Assembly: GCA_023433835.1 (NCBI GenBank)
Contig: JAEYTW010000515.1
Span: 1 to 5,722, forward strand
DNA length: 5,722 nucleotides
DNA from: Pseudomonadota bacterium
Lineage (GTDB): Bacteria; Pseudomonadota; Alphaproteobacteria; Ferrovibrionales; Ferrovibrionaceae
Direction of reading: 5' to 3'
A program made the translations under genes and the position numbers. Of this stretch, positions 1 to 5,722 are shown one piece after another. The notes beneath the pieces are model-generated. The model did not search any database. It was given only the letters and a program-made list of their open reading frames with translations, and was not told the DNA's origin. The stretch's first letter is position 1. Every line of letters begins with the position of its first letter.

Positions 1-1659
1 GCCGTGGACCGGGCCGGCTATCTCGCCGCCGCACGGATCGTGCTGGCGGCGGCGCCCGACCTGGGCATCGTCTGGGCCCGAGGCGCGACCGCCGCGATGC
101 TCGACGGCCGGGCCGACGATGCGATCCGCTATGCCGGCCGGGCCTTGGCGATCGATCCGGCGCGGATCGAGACCAGGATGGCACGGTCCGCCGGCGCCCT
201 GGCAATCGGCAATGCCGCCGCCGCATTGGCCGACATGGCGGCGGTTGCCGCCCTGTGTCCGGCGGACTGGACGGCCTATCTCAATCGCGGCGCCATCCGC
301 GACCGCATTGGCGACACGGCCGGCGCCCTGGCCGAGCTGGGCCACGCCGTGGCCCTGGCCCCCGACCGCCTGCCGGCCTGGTCCAACCTGCTCGCCGTGG
401 CGATCAAGGCCGACGACGACGCGCCCGAGCGGGCGGCCCGCGCCTTCCACCGCGCGACCGCGGGCCTGTTCGGCGGCAGGCCGCCGATGCCGATCGCCCG
501 GCGCGGCGACCGGCTGCGGATCGGGTATGTCTCACCCGATCTCCGCCACCATTCCTGCGCCTGGTTCCTCGAACCGCTGCTGGCCCGGCACGATCGCGGC
601 CGCGTCGAAACCTTCGCCTATGCCGAGGTTGCCGCACCCGATGCCGTGACCGCCCGCCTGCGGCCGATGTTTGCCCATTGGCAACGGACCGTCGGGCTGG
701 ACGACGATGCGCTCGCCGCGCGCATCGCCGCCGACCGCATCGACGTCCTGGTCGATCTAGCCGGCCATTTCCACGGCAACCGCCTCGCCGTCTTCGCCCG
801 CCGCGCCGCGCCGGTCCAGGTCAACTGGCTCGGCTACAACGCGACGACCGGGCTCGATGCGATGGACTGGAAGCTGGTCGACGATTGGCTGGCCCCGCCC
901 GGCGAGCCGTTGGACTGGTTTGCCGAAGGGCTGTGGCGGCTGCCGCGGCTCAGCCATTGCTGGCGCCCGCCGGCAGAAACCCCGACACCCGTGCGCGGCG
1001 GCGGGCCGCTGACGTTCGGTTCCTTCAACAACCTGGCGAAACTGTCCGGGGCGACCCTCGCCGCCTGGGCGGCGATTCTGGCGCGCGTGCCCGGGTCCCG
1101 GCTGCTGCTCAAGGCCGACCAGTCGGCGGATCGCAGCGTCCAGGCACGGTTGCGCGCGCGGTTCGCCGCGCTGGGCATCGCCGCCGAGCGCATCGCCTTC
1201 CTGCCCTACGCGCCGTCCCAGGCCGAGCATCTCGCCCTCTATGCCGAGTTGGACGTGGCCCTGGATCCGTTCCCCTATAACGGCACCACGACGACCTGCG
1301 AGGCATTGTGGATGGGGGTCCCCGTGATCGCGCTGGCCGGCCGGCGGCTGGTGGCCCGCGTCGGGGCCAGCCTGCTCGGTGCCGCAGGCCTCGACGATCT
1401 CGTCGCGCAGGATGTCGACGATTACGTCGCCCGCGCCGTGGCGCTGGCCGACGACCGGGACCGCCGCGGAGCGTGGCGCACCGGGCTGCGCCACCGCCTC
1501 GCCGTCTCGCCGTTGCGCGACGAGCCCGGCTTCGCCCGGGCCATGGAGCAGGCCTATGCCGCGATGATGGATCGCCACCGCGCTTCGACCGTTGACGGGA
1601 CGCATCCGGCCGGCTCTAGTGCAACCGAATTTGCAACCGCCCCTTCGAGGAAGACATGA
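1..1659 (+). CDS. TPR-containing GT41 (OGT/SPINDLY-type) glycosyltransferase, 5' partial
   Basis: This is probably a protein O-glycosyltransferase that uses a nucleotide sugar, acting in the cytoplasm as GT41 relatives do. The frame is open to the left edge and begins inside a TPR-like repeat, so the true start is probably outside; GTG at 4 is likely internal. Numbering from that GTG, residues 1-155 are Ala-rich TPR-like helices (RALAIDP 46-52, HAVALAP 114-120). The GT41 catalytic region spans about 170-525. Its motifs are LRIGYVSPDLRHHS (171-184, H183 aligning with the OGT catalytic-site His), WLGYNATTGLDAMD (275-288), FGSFNNLAKL (338-347, K346 aligning with the OGT UDP-binding Lys), LLLK (367-370), DPFPYNGTTTTCEALWMGVP (421-440) and RVGASLL (452-458). 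These match bacterial SPINDLY-family proteins closely. A low-complexity tail follows residue 522. The stop overlaps the next start. Sugar donor and acceptor cannot be read from sequence. Confidence 0.93.
   Translation, partial: AVDRAGYLAAARIVLAAAPDLGIVWARGATAAMLDGRADDAIRYAGRALAIDPARIETRMARSAGALAIGNAAAALADMAAVAALCPADWTAYLNRGAIRDRIGDTAGALAELGHAVALAPDRLPAWSNLLAVAIKADDDAPERAARAFHRATAGLFGGRPPMPIARRGDRLRIGYVSPDLRHHSCAWFLEPLLARHDRGRVETFAYAEVAAPDAVTARLRPMFAHWQRTVGLDDDALAARIAADRIDVLVDLAGHFHGNRLAVFARRAAPVQVNWLGYNATTGLDAMDWKLVDDWLAPPGEPLDWFAEGLWRLPRLSHCWRPPAETPTPVRGGGPLTFGSFNNLAKLSGATLAAWAAILARVPGSRLLLKADQSADRSVQARLRARFAALGIAAERIAFLPYAPSQAEHLALYAELDVALDPFPYNGTTTTCEALWMGVPVIALAGRRLVARVGASLLGAAGLDDLVAQDVDDYVARAVALADDRDRRGAWRTGLRHRLAVSPLRDEPGFARAMEQAYAAMMDRHRASTVDGTHPAGSSATEFATAPSRKT
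1647..1653 (+). promoter_or_regulatory. Ribosome binding site of the 92-residue protein gene
   Basis: GAGGAAG lies just ahead of ATG at 1656, with GAGG ending 5 bases before the start codon. It sits inside the last codons of the upstream glycosyltransferase. With the ATGA overlap, this supports the chosen start and suggests translational coupling. Confidence 0.6.
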
Positions 1660-1934
1660 GCACCCCTTCGATCTATTGCGACGGCATCGCGGAAATTTCG
1701 TTCGCCAACGGCGTCGTGCGGCTGCATCTGGTCCAGATGCAAGGCAATTCGACGGTGCCGGCCGGCACGGTGCTGCTGCCGCTGAGCCTGGTTCAGCCGC
1801 TGGCCGACAACCTGACGAATGCCGGCCGCCAGATCGCCCAGCAGACCGGCGGCGCTTTTGCTCCTGCCCCGGCCGCGCCGGCGCCGACCCAGGCCGGGGC
1901 CGACTTCCTCGCCTCGATCCCGAAGCTGACCTGA
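1656..1934 (+). CDS. Small conserved-looking protein of unknown function (92 aa)
   Basis: I do not recognise this gene. Third codon positions are almost all G or C across the frame, the start overlaps the upstream stop as ATGA and a good ribosome binding site precedes it, so it is very probably real. Residues 5-30 alternate in a beta-hairpin pattern (IYCDGIAEISFANGVVRLHL). Residues 38-60 read as a strand followed by an amphipathic helix (TVLLPLSLVQPLADNLTNAG). Residues 66-80 are a flexible Ala/Pro linker, and a short hydrophobic tail ends the protein (ADFLASIPKL). There is no signal peptide or membrane segment. The hairpin-then-helix layout loosely recalls small DUF3467-type proteins, but I cannot confirm that relationship. 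Its coupling to a GT41 transferase suggests an accessory, regulatory or acceptor role, which is inference only. Confidence 0.8.
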   Translation: MSTPSIYCDGIAEISFANGVVRLHLVQMQGNSTVPAGTVLLPLSLVQPLADNLTNAGRQIAQQTGGAFAPAPAAPAPTQAGADFLASIPKLT

Positions 1935-1968
1935 GCGCAGGGCTGCCCACCGGTACGGATCGGCGGCG

Positions 1969-3069
1969 ATGAGTTCGACGGAAACGGCGCGCATCCCGGT
2001 GTGCCGGCCCCTGCTGCCCGCGGCCGATGCGCTGATTCCGTATCTGGAGCGGATCGACCGTCATCGCTGGTACACGAACTTCGGCCCGCTGGCCGAGGAA
2101 CTGGCCGTTCGTCTGGCCGAAAGGCTGGGGGTATCGCGGTCGCGCATCGTGCTGGCCGCAAACGCCACCGCGGCCCTCGGCGCGGTGATGATGCCGCACG
2201 GCATGCTGGGTGGCGGCACGCCGCCGCTGGCACTGATGCCGTCCTGGACGTTCGTGGCCACCGCGCATGCGGCGAAGACGGCCGGGCTGACCCCGTTCTT
2301 CACCGATGTCGATGCCGAAAGCTGGCAACTGACCCCGGAAATCGCGCACGCGGCCCTCGCCGCCGCGCCGGGACGGGTGGCGGTGGTCCTTGTCGTGTCG
2401 CCGTTCGGCGCGCCGGTCGACGTCACCGCATGGGAGCGTTTCGGCGACGAGACCGGCATTGCGGTGATCATCGACGCGGCGGCCGGCTTCGATACCGCCC
2501 GGGCCGGCAGGCTGACCACGGTCGTCAGCCTGCATGCCACGAAATCCCTGCCGGCCGGGGAAGGCGCCTTCGTCGTCTGCCCTGACGACGCCGACGCGGA
2601 CGAGACGATCCGGCGCATCAATTTCGGCTTCCTCGGCTCGCGCGAGGCCGGCGTCGTCGCGGTCAACGCCAAGATCAGCGAGTATCATGCCGCCGTCGGC
2701 CTCGCCGCCCTCGATCAATGGCCGGAACGGCGGCTGGGGTATCTGCGCGTCATCGGCGCCTACCGCCAGCGCCTGAACGGCACCGGCATCGGGCTGCAGG
2801 ACGGCGCGGGCACCGACTGGGTGACGGCGACCCTGACCGCCAGATGGCCGGCCGCCGCCGCCGCCGCCGAACGGCTGGCCGCCCGGCAGATCGAGACCCG
2901 CGCCTGGTGGGGGCAGGGGTGCCATACCCATGCGGCCTTCGCCGGCTGCCCGGCCCTGCCGCTGCCGGTCACCGCGGGCCTGGCCCGCGATACGCTCGGC
3001 CTGCCGCTGTCGCTCGACATCACGCCTGACGAGATCGACCGGGTGGCGGCCGCCGTGCTGGCAGGCTGA
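1969..3069 (+). CDS. DegT/DnrJ/EryC1/StrS-family PLP-dependent sugar aminotransferase
   Basis: This enzyme is expected to transfer an amino group, usually from glutamate, to a keto group of a nucleotide-activated sugar through pyridoxal phosphate. The 366-residue length is normal for the family. Visible motifs in order are RWYTNFGPL (33-41), ANATAAL (64-70, phosphate-binding region), PSWTFVATAHA (91-101), the cofactor-contacting Asp in VIIDAAAGFD (D169), SLHATKSLPAGEGAF (187-201, with K192 the predicted Schiff-base lysine), NFGF (218-221), NAKISEYHAAVGLAALD (233-249) and RAWWGQGCHTHAAF (311-324). The start at 1969 is favoured because IPVCRP, the usual N-terminal segment, begins at residue 9, though the ribosome binding site is weak. 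The gene starts 34 bases after the previous stop and is followed 12 bases later by a WbqC gene. The exact sugar (3-amino or 4-amino) cannot be determined here. Residues 295-300 are an Ala run encoded by six GCC codons. Confidence 0.93.
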   Translation: MSSTETARIPVCRPLLPAADALIPYLERIDRHRWYTNFGPLAEELAVRLAERLGVSRSRIVLAANATAALGAVMMPHGMLGGGTPPLALMPSWTFVATAHAAKTAGLTPFFTDVDAESWQLTPEIAHAALAAAPGRVAVVLVVSPFGAPVDVTAWERFGDETGIAVIIDAAAGFDTARAGRLTTVVSLHATKSLPAGEGAFVVCPDDADADETIRRINFGFLGSREAGVVAVNAKISEYHAAVGLAALDQWPERRLGYLRVIGAYRQRLNGTGIGLQDGAGTDWVTATLTARWPAAAAAAERLAARQIETRAWWGQGCHTHAAFAGCPALPLPVTAGLARDTLGLPLSLDITPDEIDRVAAAVLAG

Positions 3070-3073
3070 AAGG
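3068..3073 (+). promoter_or_regulatory. Ribosome binding site of the WbqC-family gene
   Basis: GAAAGG overlaps the aminotransferase stop codon and ends 8 bases before ATG at 3082. It supports that start and ties the two genes into one transcript. Confidence 0.5.
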
Positions 3074-3081
3074 CGCCCGCC

Positions 3082-3753
3082 ATGCATCGCGTCGCGATCA
3101 TGCAGCCCTATTTCTTTCCCTATGCCGGCTACTATCGGCTGTTCGCCGCCGCCGACCTTTTCGTCGTCCTCGACTCGGTCCAGTTTCCGCGCCGCGGCTG
3201 GGTACATCGCAACCGGTTGCGGCGCGCGGACGGCGAACTCGACTGGATAACCCTGCCGCTGCGCAAGGCGCCGCAAACGGCAGCGATCCGCGACCTGGAA
3301 TTCCGGGAAGACGACGGCGGCTGGGCGGTCGAACAGCGGGCCAGGTTTCCCCTGCTTGCGGCACCGCCGCGAACCATCGCCGGGCTGGTCGACCACGCCT
3401 TGCGGCCCGACGGCCGGCCGCTCGATCAGCTGGTCGGCGGCCTCAGCGCCACCACCGCCCTGCTGGGCCTGGAACGCCCGATGGTCCTGGCCAGCAGCCT
3501 GGCGGTCGATCCCGGCCTCAGGGCCCAGGCGTTGATCATCGCGCTGGCGCGCGCCGCGGGGGCGACCACTTATGTGAACCTTGCGGGGGGCGGCGAGTTG
3601 TATGCGCCGGCGGATTTCCGCGCGGCCGGCCTCGACCTGCAGATCCTGCCGCCCTATCGCGGCGACCATGCCAGCATCCTCGAACGACTGGCCGAGGCCG
3701 GCGCCGACGCCGTGGCGGCCGACATCCGCGATCAGAGCGCGGTGGTCTCCTAG
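3082..3753 (+). CDS. WbqC-family protein
   Basis: The protein carries WbqC-family signatures: N-terminal AIMQPYFFPYAGYYRLFAAAD (5-25), FVVLDSVQFPRRGWVHRNR (27-45), WITLPL (55-60) and YVNLAGGGELY (164-174) followed by F179 and the ILPPY segment (188-192). At 223 residues it is near the family's usual length. WbqC genes are known from O-antigen and other polysaccharide clusters, often beside sugar aminotransferases; to my knowledge the exact reaction of the family is not settled. No signal peptide or membrane span is seen, so it should be cytoplasmic. It lies 12 bases after the aminotransferase, which suggests the two act on the same amino sugar, for example in modification of the amino group (inference). 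Its TAG stop at 3751-3753 is the first part of a long hairpin stem. Confidence 0.92.
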   Translation: MHRVAIMQPYFFPYAGYYRLFAAADLFVVLDSVQFPRRGWVHRNRLRRADGELDWITLPLRKAPQTAAIRDLEFREDDGGWAVEQRARFPLLAAPPRTIAGLVDHALRPDGRPLDQLVGGLSATTALLGLERPMVLASSLAVDPGLRAQALIIALARAAGATTYVNLAGGGELYAPADFRAAGLDLQILPPYRGDHASILERLAEAGADAVAADIRDQSAVVS

Positions 3754-3803
3754 AGTATCTTATCCGCGTCCTCTTGGACGCGGATAAGATACTCTAAGTT
3801 TTT
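3751..3803 (+). terminator. Intrinsic terminator-like hairpin ending the plus-strand operon
   Basis: A perfect 21-base-pair inverted repeat (arms 3751-3771 and 3776-3796) encloses the 4-base loop TCTT. Two bases later comes a run of five T (3799-3803), as expected of a rho-independent terminator read on the plus strand. The left arm contains the WbqC stop codon TAG. The core is TTATCCGCGTCC paired with GGACGCGGATAA. The stem is longer than usual for a terminator, and only its loop-proximal part is GC-rich. On the minus strand it is not followed by T residues, so it should work mainly for plus-strand transcripts. Confidence 0.85.
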
Positions 3804-3807
3804 GAGA

Positions 3808-3859
3808 TAGATCAAATTATCCACGTCAAATCGATTCCGATTTGACGTGGTTTGATCTA
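3808..3859 (-). terminator. Hairpin at the 3' end of the minus-strand glycosyltransferase gene
   Basis: A perfect 13-base-pair stem (3821-3833 with 3838-3850, loop ATTC) is extended by a second 9-base-pair stem (3808-3816 with 3851-3859), separated by a 4-base bulge at 3817-3820. The outer arm includes the TAG stop of the minus-strand gene (3857-3859). Read on the minus strand, the inner hairpin is followed by ATAATTTGATC, an AT-rich stretch without a clean T run. A termination role is therefore likely from position, but weaker than for the neighbouring hairpin. Confidence 0.6.
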
Positions 3860-5722
3860 GGCGGGCTCGGCCGTGGGGCGCGCCGCCCATTCGGTAAACA
3901 AGTCCGCGAAGGCCGCGGCAACATCGTCGCGGTCGAACAGCCGGTGCCGGCGCGCTTCGATCTGGGCGACGCAATGTGCGCGGAAGGCCGCGTCGTTGGC
4001 GACCCGCACCGCCAGCCGGACATAGTCGTCGGGATCGGCGGCTACCAGATCCGCAAAGCCCATGACGCGGTAGAACCCTAGCGCCGAGCGCCCGCGCAGG
4101 AAGCGCCCGGGCAGGGTCACCACGGGAACGCCCGCCTGGAACGCCTGCAAGGTCGTATTGCCGCCACCGAAATGAAAGGTGTCGAGGACGACGTCGGCCA
4201 GCCGGTAGACGCCGAGGAAAACGTCCAACGGCAGGCGCGGCAGCATCCTGACCCGATCCCCGACCCCGGCGAAGGCTTGGGACAGGCGCGATGCCAGTCC
4301 TTTCGCATGCTCGGGCCTCGGATTCTCGAACAGGACGATGCAAGCCTTCGGGTCGCGCTCGAGGATGGCGCGCATTGCCGCGTCGAATGCCGGATGCAGC
4401 TTGAACAGCGTCTGGGTGCAAAAATAGAGCCTGGCGTCCTCGGCCAGGCCGAGGGCCGATCGTGTGACCGCCGCCGCGGATGCCGGCAGGCTGGGATAGA
4501 GGGTGGGAAGATCGGGCAGGCGGACCAGCGTCTCGGTATAGTCCGCATCGCCGTCGGGCCTTTCCAGCGTATCGGACGAAATGAAGTAGTCGACGGTGTC
4601 GAGGCCGCTGGTGACCGGATGCCCGCCCCACAGGCACTGCACCTTGCCCAGCCGCGAGAATGCCAGGAAGTAATAGAGCCAGTTCATGAACAGGTCGGTG
4701 AACATGACGATGTCGAGGTCGACGGCCGCGATCGCCTGCCGCGCCGGCCCGATGCCCGCCGGCAGGACATGCCAGGCGCCGGGAAGATCGGCCCGCGCCG
4801 CCGGCGGCACCGCGGTCTCGCTGAAATAGTGGATCTCCATGCCCCGCGCGTGCAGCACGGGCGGCAGGAAGCGCAGCATGCGGAAAACCGAATCGATTTC
4901 CAGCGACCCGACGAACCCGACGCGGACGGGCCGGCCCGGTGGACGCGGCCGCGCCGGATGCGGCGCCGTCCAGCACAGCTGCGGATCGGCCTGGCGAAAC
5001 ATCCGCCCGATCTTTTCCATCAGCGGCCGGTCGTCGGCGCCGTGATAGGCGAAATAGAACAGATTGACCACGATCGAGTCCCGGCCGCTGACCAGGTCGG
5101 CCGCCAGGCGCGGATCGGCGATCAGCGCATCGACATCGGCCTCGACGCGGGCACGCGCCGCCGCGATATCCTCGGCCGACATCATCACCGGTTCGATCAG
5201 CAGGGCGCGCATGATCCGCGCATGGGCATCGCCGGCGACGGCGATCGCGGCATCGAAGGCGGCGCGCGCCGCGCCGACCTGGCCATGGAAATAGACGAGA
5301 CTGCCGAGGATGCGCCAGATCACGGCATCGTCGGGCAGCAGAGCGGCGCAATCCCGGACAAGGCCGATGGCCCGCCGGCCTTCCGCCAGCGTCCAGTAGC
5401 GGCTGATCAGCGGCAGCACGGCCAGCAACGGATGGGGCGCCGAAATCATTGCCATCCTGGCAAAGAAAAGACCGTCATGGACATGGTCGCCGGCCAGGGT
5501 CTGGCCGGTATCGAACAGATAGGCGGACAGCCCGGTCAGCGATCCGGCGTCACGGCCGCCCCGGCTGAAAAACGTGAAGCGGACGATCGCGGCATCCTGC
5601 GCCCGGCCGCCGCGGTCGAGCGCGCCGGCCAGGGCTTCCTGCACGGCAGCGTCCAGCGGGGCCAGGGTCGCGGCCTGCGCATAGGCAGGCAAGGCCCCCT
5701 CCACGCCCTCGCCCCCCTCGAC
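3857..5722 (-). CDS. Divergent GT41/SPINDLY-like glycosyltransferase with N-terminal helical repeats, 5' partial
   Basis: The frame is open to the right edge and enters within a TPR-like repeat (ALPAYAQAATLAP), so the start is probably off the window; GTG at 5702-5704 is a possible but less likely start. Numbering from that GTG, residues 1-240 are mostly helical and TPR-like in places (RAAFDAAIAVAGDAHAR 147-163). The GT41-like C-terminal half carries VRVGFVGSLEIDS (260-272), VQCLWGGHPVTSGLDTVDYF (355-374), LYFCTQTLFKLHPAFD (426-441), VVLDTFHFGGGNTTLQAFQA (505-524), GVPVVTLPGRFLRGR (525-539), MGFADLVAADPDDYVRLA (548-565) and an ordinary C-terminus. It differs from the window's first GT41 in its FHFGGGNTTLQAF and FLRGR forms, which recall another bacterial SPINDLY subgroup. 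The His expected after the first catalytic motif (RxHS type) is not seen; EIDS stands there. It faces the four-gene operon and is transcribed separately. Donor and acceptor are unknown. Confidence 0.9.
   Translation of the reverse strand, partial: VEGGEGVEGALPAYAQAATLAPLDAAVQEALAGALDRGGRAQDAAIVRFTFFSRGGRDAGSLTGLSAYLFDTGQTLAGDHVHDGLFFARMAMISAPHPLLAVLPLISRYWTLAEGRRAIGLVRDCAALLPDDAVIWRILGSLVYFHGQVGAARAAFDAAIAVAGDAHARIMRALLIEPVMMSAEDIAAARARVEADVDALIADPRLAADLVSGRDSIVVNLFYFAYHGADDRPLMEKIGRMFRQADPQLCWTAPHPARPRPPGRPVRVGFVGSLEIDSVFRMLRFLPPVLHARGMEIHYFSETAVPPAARADLPGAWHVLPAGIGPARQAIAAVDLDIVMFTDLFMNWLYYFLAFSRLGKVQCLWGGHPVTSGLDTVDYFISSDTLERPDGDADYTETLVRLPDLPTLYPSLPASAAAVTRSALGLAEDARLYFCTQTLFKLHPAFDAAMRAILERDPKACIVLFENPRPEHAKGLASRLSQAFAGVGDRVRMLPRLPLDVFLGVYRLADVVLDTFHFGGGNTTLQAFQAGVPVVTLPGRFLRGRSALGFYRVMGFADLVAADPDDYVRLAVRVANDAAFRAHCVAQIEARRHRLFDRDDVAAAFADLFTEWAARPTAEPA

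Noticed and set aside
255..1280. A 341-codon plus-strand frame inside the first GT41 gene
   Set aside because: Arg/Pro-rich shadow translation without family features; the overlapping frame is plainly GT41.
1935..1968. Possible promoter between the small gene and the aminotransferase
   Set aside because: Only 34 bases, with no recognisable -35/-10 pair; the genes are better explained as one operon.
2851..2868. Six consecutive GCC codons (trinucleotide repeat) in the aminotransferase gene
   Set aside because: Length change would be in multiples of three and would only alter an Ala run, so it is not a phase-variation switch; such runs are common in GC-rich genes.
757..3669. A 970-codon open frame on the minus strand antisense to three of the plus-strand genes
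   Set aside because: Its codons are in register with the sense codons of the genes at 1-1659, 1969-3069 and 3082-3753, where stops would require the sense codons TTA, CTA or TCA, which are rare at this G+C. The product is Arg/Gly-rich with no recognisable family, whereas the sense genes match known families.
3802..3815. TTGAGATAGATCAA, one base off the FNR/FixK-type consensus TTGAT-N4-ATCAA
   Set aside because: It lies between two convergent gene ends with no gene downstream to control, and overlaps the T run and the outer stem of the second hairpin. It is most likely coincidental.
3750..5351. A 533-codon minus-strand frame overlapping the second GT41 gene
   Set aside because: It is an alternative frame of the same strand with an Arg/Ala/Gly-rich product and no motif, while the GT41 frame carries clear family motifs along its length.

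Overview
This is a GC-rich window (roughly 70% G+C, codons strongly biased to G/C in the third position) with tightly packed genes. It looks like a surface-glycan or protein-glycosylation region of a proteobacterium. An alphaproteobacterium, perhaps Rhodospirillales-like, is my best guess from base composition and the presence of bacterial SPINDLY-type transferases. No rRNA, tRNA or species marker is present, so this is inference only.

Layout: bases 1-3753 hold four plus-strand genes that appear to form one operon entering from the left edge. They are (i) the 3' part of a TPR + GT41 (OGT/SPINDLY-type) glycosyltransferase, (ii) a 92-residue protein of unknown function that overlaps it by ATGA, (iii) a PLP-dependent DegT/DnrJ/EryC1/StrS-type sugar aminotransferase, and (iv) a WbqC-family protein. 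Bases 3754-3856 are an AT-rich convergent intergenic segment (41 G/C of 103 by hand count). It holds two strong hairpins, each absorbing the stop codon of its neighbouring gene. Bases 3857-5722 hold a second, divergent GT41-like transferase with an N-terminal helical/TPR-like region. It is read on the minus strand and its 5' end lies off the right edge.

How the genes may work together (inference): the aminotransferase would place an amino group on a nucleotide-linked keto-sugar. The WbqC protein is a plausible partner in processing that amino sugar. The GT41 enzymes would transfer a sugar to protein acceptors, as their characterised relatives do. Flagellin or another surface protein is a reasonable guess for the acceptor, but no flagellar gene lies in the window. 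No complete nucleotide-sugar pathway is visible. I see no mobile element, CRISPR array, RNA gene or internal promoter. Very long antisense open frames exist here but are by-products of GC-rich codon usage.
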